Shown here: positions 49,611-61,791 of the stretch, piece by piece
Numbering within the stretch: position 1 is the first letter of the stretch
How the letters are laid out: each line of letters opens with the position of its first letter
From: Cyathus striatus
Taxonomy: Eukaryota; Basidiomycota; Agaricomycetes; Agaricales; Nidulariaceae
Reading direction: 5' to 3'
Assembly (NCBI GenBank): GCA_025738555.1
Contig: JAOVFP010000018.1
Span: forward strand, 1-64,000
DNA: 64,000 bases
Position numbers and translations under genes: made by a program
The notes under the pieces: model-generated
Databases searched by the model: none
The model's input: the letters and a program-made list of their open reading frames with translations, nothing else
Told to the model about the DNA's origin: nothing

Positions 49611-52463
49611 ACGTCATTGTGACTATTAGGTGGTCATGACGTGGCCAAGACAGGAGTTGTCGAATGTGTATGGTGTGCACATGTGAGTGCCCTACATATT
49701 GTGTAATATGCATTGTAGCTATAATGCCTTTCTGGTGTAACAGTTTTGCACGTAACATTGGAACATATTATTATGTAATTATTGAATTGGCGTGAGTTCA
49801 AACCTCACTGTGAACAATATATATATTTATTTTTGATACAGTACTAGTACTTATTGTAATATTAACTAATATAAAGTAAATGTAATCTGGCTATTCCAAT
49901 GCTCCAGCAGGAGTCCTGTTGAGTCCAGTCAGGTTCCGTAAGGACTTGGTCTGCCAGAATTTCTGTTGAACTAGCCAGACTCCCACTATTTATTGAATTC
50001 CAGGTGGACTTCTGGTGGACTTGAGATGGACTTGAACAGGACTGGACTCAACAAAAACAGCTGGACTTGCTGCTAAAACACATTCAGAAAAAGTCCAGCA
50101 GGAGTCCGGCAGGAATCCATGGAATCCACGGAGTCCACCCAGAGTCCAGACAGAATGGGGGGGGGGGGAGTGTAAAGACCTCCCTTCTTTTGATGATGAT
50201 CCATGAGTGCATTGTTATGAAGTGCAGGAGTCTTGCCATCTAATTCCAGCTTGGTAGAGCTCGCTGTTTACATGATAAGTTTTACAGCTAGCTATTCAAT
50301 CAGTAATGTATTGCACACCATTATCCACCATTTGAACAGACAAGCCCCAAAGACCAGCATCCTCAACCAACTTCATGTAGAGTTTCTTACTTTCATGCAA
50401 TAGCTTGGAATCAATATCCAATGGGTGAGTATGTGGAAGGGAGGGATTATGTATAACAACAGCCTTTTGGATGGATTTGTCCTCAGGCACATATATCGTT
50501 TGGTAGGCTTTGCAAAGGTGCTTTTTCATCTCACCTTGCACAGCTTTCCCATTAACAACATGGGTGTATGCTATGACAATACATCAGATGGAAAGATAAT
50601 AGAACAATATGAATGCTTATGGCAGTGTTTCAACTGGCCACCTATCCTTGAAGAGACAATGTGCAGACATGGTTTAGTGTCATGTGCATCAGATAGAGAA
50701 ATACAGCTAGTATGAAACAGCGAGGAAAGCATTTCCTCACTGACATAATCAGGAATACTTGATGCTTTATGGCGAATGTGTCTGCTCCATTCGCTACAGC
50801 CAATAAAGTATTGTTCCCAGATCCTAGACTACAGAAGCTATAAAAATGTGATCACCAGGGAATAAGTCAACTTACCACTTTCAATGATTTCATAACTGGG
50901 ATTCCATTGCAGGGAATCATTCTGTTAGAACCTTTCACCTTGCATTTCCATTGGGAATGAATTACATGAAAATACCTAATAAATATTAACAAAAGAAGTG
51001 ACAATTAAAATGAAAAACTGACATGGTTGTTTCTTTTAATACAGATCATACTTCTTCTTTGCATGCAACAAGCTGAGCATTAATAAGAGGCTTGTTCACA
51101 TTTGGATCCAAATCATGTCGAGTAACCTTTAGCAGTTGAGAATCAACATACTCACAGGCCCATATACCTTGACACTTAATATGTGAGCGGCAGCATACAA
51201 CACTTTTCATTCCAAGAATATTGATAACTTTGGCTGATGAATCTTTCACACTGCTGGTGCCAGCCTATGAATCTCTATCCTAGATATCAGAAGTCCTTAG
51301 CCAGTAGCACTCAATTGAACAGATGTAATGTACCTTGTCCTTAATAATAGCATCCACCGAAAGGAGTCAGCCACTTTTGTCTCTAAATCTGTATTTCTTG
51401 TTGCTGAGATCAAGGATGTATGCAGTTGCTTGACAAGGAATTGGCCAGACTGTAGGAATTCCCTTCACATACTCAACAGCGCATACCTTGACCCTTGTTG
51501 TAATTGATGTGAGGCCAGTTGTGATTTTGACAGTTTCGACATAGCTATCCAACCAGACAGTTGGAGATGAATCAGTGTTGATATCATTGTCGGTATCACT
51601 GTCTTCACATTCATCAGATGACTTGTACATATCAAAGTTGACTTCCTGGGCATTTAGTTCTGGTTAGTACGAATTTCATTCAATCTATTTGTGTAAAATC
51701 TCACCATCGTCACTTGCAGCACCATTTAGCATGAATTCTTCAGAGTCTAGTCCCAGTCAGCACAATATCAATTCACTCCATTTATATTAACAACTCACCA
51801 CTCTCTTCATCTAGATCAAAAATTAAGGTATTTTCGTCATCTAATGTATTATGTCTCTCAATCACTGAATTGAGTATAATAGTATAGAGCATACTGTATT
51901 CGACTTCAGAGGTCCCCATTTCGTCTTCAGATAATTCCAGAATTTCAATGACATCTTGATTGTTCTCTCGGGTAATATGTGTTCGAATAGAAGCAGTGGG
52001 AGCAGGGCTTGAGCTAGAAGGAGGGGGACTGAGGCTACAAAGATCAATGATATCGTCATCAATTGATTCCAGCTTCACATGCTCTAGACGTAGTGGTGAA
52101 TTGAACAATGTGTAGGTCTCCAATGGTTCATGTTTGACACATGGGTGTGTAGCTACCAGTGGTACTGACAGCCTGGGAAATAAAGCTGGCAAAGGTGCAA
52201 GGGTGGCATGCTCAGTTGTGCTGTCCCGGTTATTGATAAACATCCGAAGGGCAGCAATGTCTACCCAATCATTGTTGTCAAAAGTGGTGGGGTTACTTGC
52301 AATGTACTCTTCTTGATGCACCTATGACATCGATCAGTGAGTGATGAGATCAAGATAAGATATTAAACTTAGCACATATGATGTTATGGAACTCAGCTAT
52401 AACATATTTTGGAACCTCGTGAAGGAAGTTGAGGTCGCTTTGTGAATGCATAGAGGGTGCCAT

Positions 52464-54150
52464 GGCTTCACGCACTCTGAAGGTCAAGCCACACAAATTC
52501 AAAATTTTCCATCTTTGTTTTTCATTATGTAATGACAGCTCTTTCAGTTTTATTTTTGTTTTATTTATTTTATTTATTTCTATGACAAAGCAAAGTCCTA
52601 TGCACACGTGATCATGTGTATTTTTCCAAGTGTGTCGATCAATGTGTAATGTGTGATTCTCAATGGGGATGCCCAATCCTCGGTTATGGCGCCGCGCCGT
52701 GACACATAGTCACACCATGTGACAGTTCTGAAACTTGAAGCCAGACATATTTTTTGACATTCCTCCTTCCACATGTAATCTACCATCATGAAATAACTTG
52801 TATTATGTTTGTATAGATTAGTCCAATATATAAAATGTTTTGTTTCAAAGTATACATAAATATAACAACAGAAAACTCAGATAGTTTCATAATCTGTGCA
52901 ATTTTGGCAGGGGAAAACCATTTTGAATAGAATTCAGCACACAATTATCGGATCGACTTGTGTTATAGAGCAAAATTGTACTACTAATTGAGGAGAACAA
53001 ACGCCCGCGATTAGAATTTTAAATTTAACACCTTAAGGCATATTTCGACCAAATAAATCGCTACTTTTACATATTCCTGTTCATAAATAAAAAATCTAAA
53101 TGCGGAGAGTTGTAGCCATCGATGATTAGTGCAAAAACGCTCCATATATCGTATCAATCGGTGCAGTGGTTGTTGTGTTCTATACAGTTTAGTATCTGGC
53201 CTACTGTGAGGCGCCCCAAGGCCAAAGCAAGCATGCGCAAATAAGAACTTAATAGATTCCTTGCTTCGACAACATGGCTTAACACTTCTTCTTTCATCAC
53301 CCCATTCGATCTATACACTCAGGATACTTTGAGATTGGTTTCTACAGTATGTAAGTAGATTATTGAGCCATAATTATATATATTTACATTAAAATGCTAT
53401 ATATTCATGGCAGAAACAGTGTACTTAGCTCGAAAATTTGATATGGTGAGCTTACCCCCGTCTTTACTCTCACCGTAAAGACACTGTCCATTGAATCGCA
53501 GGTGTAAGACAGCTCAGCTGAATGATTCTATCTAATACCCTTCGAAGAGCTGTGGAGTCTCAAAGCTCGAGGATGGCACGAGAGTTGGTGTTGGAGTTGA
53601 TATTGATGATGGATGTATGTCGTCATGTTACTTCAACCTATTTTTATGGTCCCACTGCTCTTCTCGACACCACTTTCAACGCTACATGGATCTGGTCACC
53701 AATTTTTCGCTCTATTTGATTTCAAGAAGCATGTGCCGACTGGTGCCTCGGTATTGAATGCCCCGAAGATATGTCAATGGCGCACCACTGGACGGTGCAT
53801 TCTTAAGACAGATTATATAACCTCATCATGTATATACTACCATGTTCGTTTCATTTTCAGTCTCGCTTTTTATTGCATATCTACCAATGTATTTGTGGTT
53901 CTTAATTGCATACTAAATGGTTACAGGATGGACCGACTAAGATATGGACGGCAGATTGGATGTTTCACACTTCCAACTGTAATTCTGTAGATTTACGCAA
54001 TGATGCATACGTCCGCCATTGTAGTCTATTTGTAGTGACTTCTTCTTTTCACTTCTCGGACCGCCATTCAATGTTCAATCGAAACTCCGTGATAAACAAC
54101 AAAGGATGACTACTACTAAAGGTACACGGTGTACGTCCCGGATGTGGTAT
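52464..54150. other. No confident gene; decayed exons possible
   Basis: Plus-strand text such as NTSSFITPFDLYTQDTLRLV (about 53284), ETVYLARKFDM (about 53414), TSTYFYGPTALLDTTFNATW (about 53630) and IWTADWMFHTSNC (about 53940), separated by intron-like GT..AG segments, looks like a gene with several disruptions. I do not recognise it and could not build a continuous model. The 52.5-53.2 kb part is AT-rich with nothing seen. Confidence 0.4.
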
Positions 54151-54156
54151 ATAATA

Positions 54157-54779
54157 GGGGGGGTCAGAGTAGGTGGATTCGAGGTGGATTCGGAATTGGA
54201 TTCGAAGTGGATTCTGGACAGTCAGAATCGTGGGAGAATCACGGATCCAACTTTATGGGTGAAGCAACTTTTTAGTTGCTTCGCACTCCCGAATCCGGAT
54301 TCAGCTCTGCACTCGATCTTACTTGGCCGTACGTGCTCAACAACTTCCTGTATACTTCTTTAAATTCATTTGGTATGGCTTGACGTATCATATATGTATA
54401 TGTGAGCTCTCTAGCTCGTAACTTCTGTCAATTAGTAGGACAGATCATAGTATATAAAGGTCATGTAAAGTGTACGTGAGAGACAACAACTGGTCAATGG
54501 AACCAGTAATACTGTAGGTCTGATAAGTTTAAGCTACACCTAATTATTCATAAATGCATTATAATATATGTTTATGTTAATTATCAGCTAAAAGACAGAT
54601 ATAAAATCATATGAGGTCAGCAGAAACTAGGAGGTTGAATCCAGCTGGAATCGAAACCACAGCCGGGGCGGTCAGAGTGAAACGCGATTCGAGGCTGATT
54701 CTGATCACTGAATCACACTCCGAATCCAACTCGAATCCAAGTCCGAATCCACCTCGAATCCACCTACTCTGACCCCCCC
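54157..54779. mobile_element. Inverted-repeat element, 623 bp
   Basis: The ends are inverted copies starting with seven G and TCAGAGTAGGTGGATTCG, followed by reiterated GGTGGATTCG-type words on both sides. The interior is unique with no coding capacity. The flanks (ATAATA and TAATATA) give no unequivocal target duplication, so the superfamily is open. The style of the subterminal repeats recalls elements A and B. Confidence 0.7.
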
Positions 54780-54892
54780 TAATATAAATGCACTTACATA
54801 TCTCATGCATCTGTATGTAGAGCGATAATGTGTTCACTGATCTTTATAACTTGTACAGAAAGTCAGTGCGAAATAGACACCAGTGGCTAACA

Positions 54893-55170
54893 TTGTGGTT
54901 GATCGCTGTCGGTGACTACCGGGAGTGCGCAATGTTTCGTCACCAGAGGGTTGATTGATTGCAAAATAGGTCAATGCGGAATCAATTGGAATCAATAATT
55001 AATGGTAATTAGTTAGGAATCATTTATATGTACTGTAGTTTTAAATCATTGAGCAACTGGAGTGAAATAAATAAGGGAATGAAACCATTACAGTAGTAAA
55101 ATCAACTAATTACCCCCGGTGACGAAACATTGCGTACTCCCAGTAGTCACCGACAGCGATTGACCACAAC
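54893..55170. mobile_element. MITE-like inverted repeat, 278 bp
   Basis: Arms of about 65-70 bp (54893-54962 and 55103-55170) share GCTGTCGGTGACTAC, GGGAGT.CGCAATGTTTCG and TCACC; the loop is about 140 bp and AT-rich. No exact target duplication could be fixed. Confidence 0.65.
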
Positions 55171-55305
55171 GATAACCACGACTCAAATAGACGGTATACA
55201 TGGCAATTCATAATTATATATATCGGCTACACACGCCATAATAAAATGCCAATATCAGAGGAAGTAACACTATTGTGCATATCGTAGTAGACGGTATCTC
55301 CCCCA

Positions 55306-57452
55306 TTAAGTGGGTATGTAGCCAAAAGAACGTTTTAAAATAATTTCAAAATTGCTAGAAGCTACAATATGGTAGGAAAGCTCTTGCTTATAATAGCTCT
55401 TCTGGTAAACAACGCGAATGGAGTCTCCTTCGGTTGAATAGCTATACCATCCATATTTTGGCGTCTTTTTCTTAGCTATTACATTTGTTGCTTCGAAACG
55501 TCTTGATATCAAGGGCTTTAGTTCCCAAGTTCCGACTGAGCAGTTAAATGAATATTTTGGAATATGATTCCTTACGTCGTGGTCCCCGATGTTCACGTCA
55601 AAAATATCACGTTGAGACAGTATAATAATGTATCGATAGAAAATTTCTGCTGTAAAGGCAGTGAGCTTCTCTTTTTCCGTCGGAAGGGTGGGTAACTTGT
55701 ATAAGTATTGTAGATTGTTTGTAATGGAACTTCCTTCAAGTAATGGGATTCGACTGTCAATGACTTCCCACTGCATAGGCCCGAGCATTTCAGAGCAATC
55801 TGATGTCACTATCCATTTCGTATCGTGTCCAATCTTAATTGCATGGTATCTTTTTGAGTTCCTATATGTTAAATATGTAAGTTCATGCATAATATATTCG
55901 CAGAATACCGCACCAGGAAACATGTGTAAAGTGTGGTGTGTAGCGAATGTTTTCAATATAAAATGATCTAGAACGGGTTGAATCGTTAAGATAGTCCAGA
56001 AATGATTTGTGCAGAAATCCCATTTGCTGGGGCTTCGTATCAACTGGCTCAATAAGGGAGCGCATATGTCGATGTATACGAATCACGAGGTCTTCGTTTT
56101 TCTGTATTACCCGTGCAGCTATACTACTATTGGTCTGGGCTTCGATGAGACCTGGTTTATTCGAAGCGTATATAGCCAATAGCTGGATGACGGCTTCAAC
56201 ACCATGCGTACATCCTGACTAACTTTTGTAAGGACTGCCGCGTAAAGCTTGTCGATCTCCTCGTAAGCACTAATTCCAATCGAATCTCCCGAGTTCAACC
56301 GTTTACGCACGTAGTCCAATCGAATCGCTGGGTTCTCCATATCGTCGTCGATGAAATTGACCACTGTGGATGCATAAATAAAATGGCCTGACGATCGATC
56401 AACGAGCCAATTTACATCTGATTCAGGTGGCCAGTCTTCAAGTCTTCCACGGTAATCGTGGATGTGTTTTGAGCGGATATCTGCAAATTTGCCTGTAAGA
56501 TATAGACGAATGTCACGATCTGACTCGTCATCACGCTTTAGGTTGATGTTTTCATATACGTGTCCTGGTAAACCTGCAAAAAATGCGGTTATTGGTTGCT
56601 CGCGACGGCTAGTGAGAAGGATCCGTAAAGGATGACATTTATGCTCAGCCAAACTGTTGGCTACCGATGAAAGAAATTCCCAAAGTTTATCATAGTCGTT
56701 GGACTCGTCCAATGCATCTATTACAATCAATTTTGGGGTCTTTCGAATGCATATATATGGCGCAATAGATCAGATAGGATATTGTACTAGGCGCTGAAAT
56801 TGTTCCTGAAGATTTTTCTCGTCTAGTGCACGAGGGTGTCGTTTCAAATAATTCCCTATAACCCGCTGACTCTTTCCTGACAACTCTGCAAGCTGCAATG
56901 ATAGAGTGGGTATCACCCGATCCACTTGTGGGCGTGTCTCATCGCCGGCTTTGAAGAAAAATGTAGCAGCCAGACAATCTCTTTCAGCGCAAAACTGAGA
57001 CATAGTTTGGGCGATAGAACTTTTCCCTGCACCGACGCCTCCGGATAACCAAAAAATCTTCTTGTTAGTTGAAGTATCCAGAACCCAATCTTGAAGAATC
57101 TTCAGCTGCGATGATCGGGTGCCTTTAGTGCATAGCGCACGCTTTCGGCTATCTCTGGAATCATATGAGGCCCCTACTGCGCTCCACTTTTCGAGGTCTT
57201 CCAGGGGCCCTTTAACTAATGTGAGTCATGCAGCATAATTCAGTTATTAGCCAGTAAAAGTAATGTGGTCCTCGTACCTTTTTCTTGACTTGAATACTTG
57301 TTGATAATAACATTTCCCCCGGCAGAATTAATATCGGAATCGGAAACCGCAACGCTATTGGCATTCGGAAATGTCGACACATGCGCCAAACCCGGCGTAT
57401 GGGAAAAGGTTCCGTGTAACAAAGTAAGTATGAGAAAAATGACTTGTATCAT
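55306..57452 (-). pseudogene. NACHT NTPase (NLR-like) pseudogene, copy 1
   Basis: The start at 57452 opens MIQVIFLILTLLHGTFSHT, then VSDSDINSAGGNVIINKYSS, an intron at 57216-57277, and LSGGVGAGKSS (Walker A), CAERDCLAATFFFKAGDE and LIVIDALDES (Walker B). LRILLTSRREQ, DRSSGHFIYASTVVNFIDDD and LHKSFLDYLNDSTRS follow. This is the STAND/NACHT architecture of fungal NLR-like proteins, thought to act in non-self recognition. Compared with copy 2 it has TGA for Trp at 56770-56772, a one-base loss near 56.2 kb, and TGA for CGA where copy 2 reads HYSR. A 248-codon frame (from 56052) covers the 3' part but is partly out of the NACHT frame. Dead in its present form. Confidence 0.8.
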
Positions 57453-57778
57453 TGAAAAGCGTTCGAATCTGTAATCAGTGGATGAGCAGTGTACGGATTA
57501 GCTTTCGTTTCGGGGAAGATACATATATGTCATCACATTGCCTCATGTACAAGGCACGTTTAAGATTTATCCCTAATATGACGTATATACAGCATGCTGC
57601 ATGTGAGTTGAAGCGTGGTTTTTCGTCACCTGCTCCTTATGCTATACGCATGCTCTTGATGTTTCATCCTATTTTGCGAATGAAGGATCCCCCATCATGC
57701 AGATTCTCGGATAGTGGATAGTCCTTAGTCTATGGTACCCTGTTACCATAAATACGTATATACAGCTAGCTTAATTTA

Positions 57779-57862
57779 AATGGCTTTGTTATAATTAATA
57801 TCTCCCCCAGCATTATGAATTTGTGCTCCATTTATTTGGAAATCCCGAGCGTTTTCAAACAT
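57779..57862 (-). pseudogene. Orphan NLR N-terminal exon fragment
   Basis: A minus-strand mini-frame of 27 codons plus stop begins at an ATG (57862): MFENARDFQINGAQIHNAGG followed by DINYN. The order matches the short Gly/Asn-rich N-terminal segment seen before NACHT domains in basidiomycetes and in the two neighbouring NLR-like genes (INSAGGNVIIN). No NACHT domain follows it directly. Probably a broken third copy. Confidence 0.5.
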
Positions 57863-60720
57863 CGTTGCTATGTTTTGTGGCTAAATCAACGTCATCAGAC
57901 TTGGAACTGATAACATGTAAGAAGGCGCTTACACCTGCAGTGCTTGTGGTATTGAAATATTGAACTATAAACCCGAATATTGTTGATACAGTTTCGAGCA
58001 AGGAAATAGGAAGCTGCATGTTGAAAGGACTAGTGAAGTTATAATTTCAGGGGATGGTTCTGTCTCGGTGACGAGTTTTATAGTCTGTAGGAGGGTTTTA
58101 AGGGATTAGGCTTACGTGTAACATGAGGGCTGGAAACTGGCGCCTATTACAAACCATTAAGTAGTAAGGCATGACGATTAAATATAACGTCAAAAGCAGT
58201 GTACTTATAACTTCCTGAAGGCCGTGAAATTCGTGGTTTCGCAAGAACGTTGATGTTATGTAGTAAATGATGCGGGGACAGATATGAACAACACAACTGC
58301 AACACACCGAAGATGCCACGATAAAAGACCCCCACCCTGCCTTTATTTCAATTCAGTCAGTAGAGGCTTAGAGCTAAGGAGCGAGGGAGTAGGTAGAGGA
58401 GGTGGGATGCACAGGCTGAAGTAAGTTTAACACCGCCACCACTCGGGAGCATCTCCTTGTGTACAAACAACTTGGTCACTGGTACGTAAACAAAGTAGTA
58501 CTCCCCATCCCCGCCTCTCTCGGTCTGGCGCACTTCTCTAATCGACCGTCCTCGCCTTCCTCCCCCAGCTATATACAAATCCTGTAAACATGTAACGTAC
58601 GTCGCTTCGCGACGCACGTTAAAGGGCAAGCTTGATGAATCCTAGTTTTTAGTTATATTCTTTTTATACATACTAAGTTAACTTGTTGTACAATATTTTA
58701 ACTACTACTATTTCTGCTTGAGTTTTGTTTAAACAGAATTTAACCAGTATATTTATTATATACTTTGTCCCGAGTATTTACGGATAAATCCGAGCATGGC
58801 TGGCAGATCTGACGGGCGTTTCGGACAAATCCGAGAATGGCGGAGAACTCCGAGCGTGGCGGCAAAATCCGTACGTGCATGCACAGCCACTACGCATTTT
58901 CGCTCGCCAACGCAGACAAATAGGGGGAGCAAGCTCCCCCAATCAACGTCAACCTCCACTGGTCCCGCACTTACTATGTTTAGGACCCTCATCGTTGTGT
59001 CGCATTGGTGTCGCATGCACGTTGCTGGCGTTATCCCCGCTGGCCTGCTGGGAGGCTCGGGGGGTATAGGCTGGGAGTATATCTACGCCAGGTTCGAAAG
59101 TCTCTAGTCTCTACCCTTCCTACTTTGTGTCAAGACTCAACGATGCAGCAAGCTAACGCATTCCATCTCAAGGCCTCAACGTCAACGTCAACTAGCATAA
59201 CTTTGTGGAGTAGCACGCAGGTTTCGCCTCGTATGTCATCAAACGCAGTGCCAGCGTCGGAGGGGGAAGGTACCACGTCCCCATGCGCAGAAGTTCCTGG
59301 AGTAGTTTTGGAGTCACGAGGAACGGGAGAAGGGAGGAGAGTGCGATCCATGTGAGCTCGAAGAACGTGATGATGCTACCTGTCGTGTATTCTCCTTTGA
59401 TGGCTACAACCCACAACCTCGCACCAATACTTCCCTTCTACCACCACCACTGCATCTTCATCGTTGTGACGCATCGACTATACCAACCGCCGCCTCGTTT
59501 CCCAGACCCTGTTCCCGCCACCAACGAACACCACGCCTCGCACCAGCTTGCCACCACCACCTCGCTTTCTACTACCACGGCCTCGCTGTCTCCCACCTTC
59601 CACCACCAGCCTTTCGCCACGGCATCGCCGTCTCGAACTACACCACCACCTCGCCGTTTCGTACCACCACCATATCTTACTACCACGCCACCACCTCAGC
59701 ATCGTTCTACACCATATAAAGCCTCTCCCCACTCACGACGAAGACGGCGTTTACCAGCACCTCCATCAACGTTACGTAGACGTCCTGTCTATGAGCCGTC
59801 CATTAACATACCCCTCTTAATCCTCCTAGCCACTCCCTGCGGTAGTTCGGTCTCCTACCACGAATAAACCAGCCAACGAAGACAGCTTGATCGAAATCGA
59901 TCGCGAGCCGTGAACGCAATTGTACTGATCCCATTGATAGATATCGTCCCACACCAAACCTCCACTTGCACCTATCACTTCTTACGCAGCACACACTGTA
60001 CAATATAATCGCCTCTCCACCTTCCTCTTCGCACTTTCCCTTTCTCAAGTCATCCATCTGACCCATTGGATGAGTACGTGTTGCTATGTATGCCGCCGCT
60101 GAGTTGTTGATTTCCTGACGTGCCTTTGGAGTGGCGCTTGACGCCCAGTTTTATTAGTTTTGACATTATTCCCTTTCGACGCATATAGATCCGACTGCAT
60201 ACTTACGAATACGACACCGGGAAGGGCTGCCGCGACTCGCCTATGTACGTAGGTAGGCCTACATAGTGCTTTATCTCACTGGCGCTTATGCGCGCTTAAG
60301 TCTTTTGTAGGTCTCTAGCACTGTTAAGTATATCACACTTACGAGATAATCAATAGATCGCGTGGGTTGGGGATGTCGGACCTATGTGTCCGGATTTGGT
60401 CCAGATATTCGCCTATGTATGTGGCAAATTTTCCGCAATCCTGTCTGGGTCAATGTTCTATGAGTGAGGCCCTCCAGCTCTCAAATCTGTCCGAGTTTCG
60501 TCTAGCTTTCCGCAGCCTGCGGCCCCGGTTTTTGTCCGGATTGGCGAAAGATTGTAGTAGGGATATTCGGAGGTTCTGCTTACCACTGAAACGTCATTTT
60601 GCGTAGCAGCTAAATTAAATTGAAATTAGCCGAGCAACATCCAGCTCTAGCCTGTGACTGAATTTTGACTTGTACGATATGAAATGTTGACGAAATGCTG
60701 ACGCTTTTCGGATGAATGAC
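57863..60720. other. 2.9 kb without a recognised gene
   Basis: Contains a C/T-rich, Pro/His-coding low-complexity stretch (59.44-59.8 kb, CCACCACCTCGC-type words), a degenerate repeat at 58.79 kb and otherwise unique sequence. Frames at 58357-58629 (minus), 58796-59107 (plus) and 59283-59867 (plus) show no domain and are biased by simple sequence. Confidence 0.5.
58788..58873. repeat. Degenerate TCCGAGCATGGC repeat
   Basis: Three to four imperfect copies of a unit near 25 bp (AATCCGAGCATGGCGGCA and variants). Confidence 0.6.
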
Positions 60721-60723
60721 TAA

Positions 60724-61791
60724 GGGTCTGTTCGGTAACACTATTTCAAAAAGACCAGACTGAGATCTGTGACAGCGTGACAGCGAAACTCACGTGAGAG
60801 AACTAAGAGCGACAATTTGTAATACAGGTGCATTGCCACGGCTCAGCTTGGCTCAGCTCGGCTTCGGCTTCATATGGCTTAAGTAGGAATTCTTACATCC
60901 TCGTAACTGAGCCGAGTTATCGGCTATGTCTTTGAAGTGGCTTCGCTGCTTTGAGCCGATGTTTTTGGCAATTCGTTACAGTGAGGACGTATGACCTTTG
61001 GAAGTGTAAAGTACTCGAAAGCTCAAAAATTAAACTACGATAAAGTCTATCTGTATTATTATTTTAATTTTATATACTGATTTCCACACCAGCCTTATTT
61101 ATTGAAGTTAGTCCACTTAGCACTGTTGTATGCAAGTTGTATGTTAGTTATATGCTTGATAAATTACTAAATACATATATTTATGGTCTATATATTATGG
61201 GAGTAACATGTACTATTTGACTATTACAAAGTCATCATTTCAGTTTAGAGGTGGTTCAATCTCTATTCAATTCCGACTGATAGAATGGCTTTGGAAAGGC
61301 TTGTACAAATTTGTGCGCATGTTGAACTTACAACTTAAATTTAGTACCAATCAATATATATGAGCAAGGGCAATAGCGCAAGTTACATAATCATCCCTGA
61401 GTGCCTCTCCGCTTAACCCAAGCGCAAGTCCACCCTACCATAATTTATTCACTTAAATGTTAAACGCACACTTGCTATAACTATAGCATTATATATAGCT
61501 TAAATATGAGGGAAATAGACACTTACATGAGCTCAAAACATTGTGAGACGATATCGAACATTTGTCGTTCCGGATATGAAAGACAGGAGCAGCTGGACCC
61601 TGGTGCAGCTTTTTAGCCGTGAACTCGCTAGAATGGCTCAGTCTGGCTAAAATTCGGTTTGACTCTAACAGCTTACAGCTTTTTAGCCGAGCCGTGGCAA
61701 CACTAGGTCACACTGTTACTCATGAGTCATCAGCTCTAAGCGAGTCTGATCTTGAGTCTGCTGTTGCGAAAGAGTGTTACCGAACAGACCC
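60724..61791. mobile_element. PIF/Harbinger-like non-autonomous element, 1068 bp
   Basis: The ends are exact inverted copies of GGGTCTGTTCGGTAACACT, with weaker similarity continuing for over 100 bp (a shared TTGCCACGGCTC block). TAA flanks both sides (60721-60723 and 61792-61794). A 3-bp TWA target duplication with GGG-starting TIRs is typical of PIF/Harbinger. Only short chance frames lie inside, including 61619-61849, which runs out through the right TIR. Confidence 0.8.

Larger units (their letters stand above)
47590..50182. mobile_element. hAT-like non-autonomous element A, 2593 bp
   Basis: Flanked by the 8-bp direct repeat CCTTCTTT (47582-47589 and 50183-50190). The left end is CAGTACTTTACACTCCCCCC and the right end, reverse-complemented, GAGGTCTTTACACTCCCCCC. 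Subterminal zones at both ends are packed with GGTGGAGTCCTGG-type repeats. An 8-bp target duplication fits hAT (or less well MULE) transposons. No transposase frame inside. It sits in the coding sequence of the MULE-like gene, and removing it with one duplication copy restores an open junction HHQKK-DLIRK. It contains element B. Confidence 0.82.
45518..52463 (-). pseudogene. MULE-like DDE transposase gene, interrupted
   Basis: Minus-strand exons from about 52.46 to 45.52 kb follow the order of a protein family common in agaricomycetes. There is an acidic disordered N-terminus, EYVKGIPTVWPIPCQATAYI, ILGMKSVVCCRSHIKCQGIW, a Zn-finger-like QYFIGCSEWSRHIRHK region, and KAVQGEMKKHLCKAYQTIYV. A DDE-like core follows (FEVDHTFKRVLEYIEWEIVI, then AVTIGRVYTNGHSQSFYKQL and MNVDMEAAQSLG). 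The C-terminal part holds GEGQHYWTKSRTGIKMPLLE and a coiled coil, ending NPGYEA at 45518. Two in-frame stops (TGA 51367-51369; TAG 51265-51267, where relatives as I recall them have Trp) and the 2.6-kb insertion at 47590-50182 inactivate it. Introns of about 45-55 nt are retained. It was probably a transposase or a domesticated relative; family naming is inference. Confidence 0.72.

Noticed and set aside
49780..49815. Complete tRNA gene
   Set aside because: Only a T-arm-like hairpin is present; the acceptor, D and anticodon arms cannot be paired.
59283..59867. 194-codon Pro/His/Thr-rich frame
   Set aside because: It follows CCACCACCTCGC-type simple sequence, has an antisense counterpart just as open, and shows no domain or intron structure.
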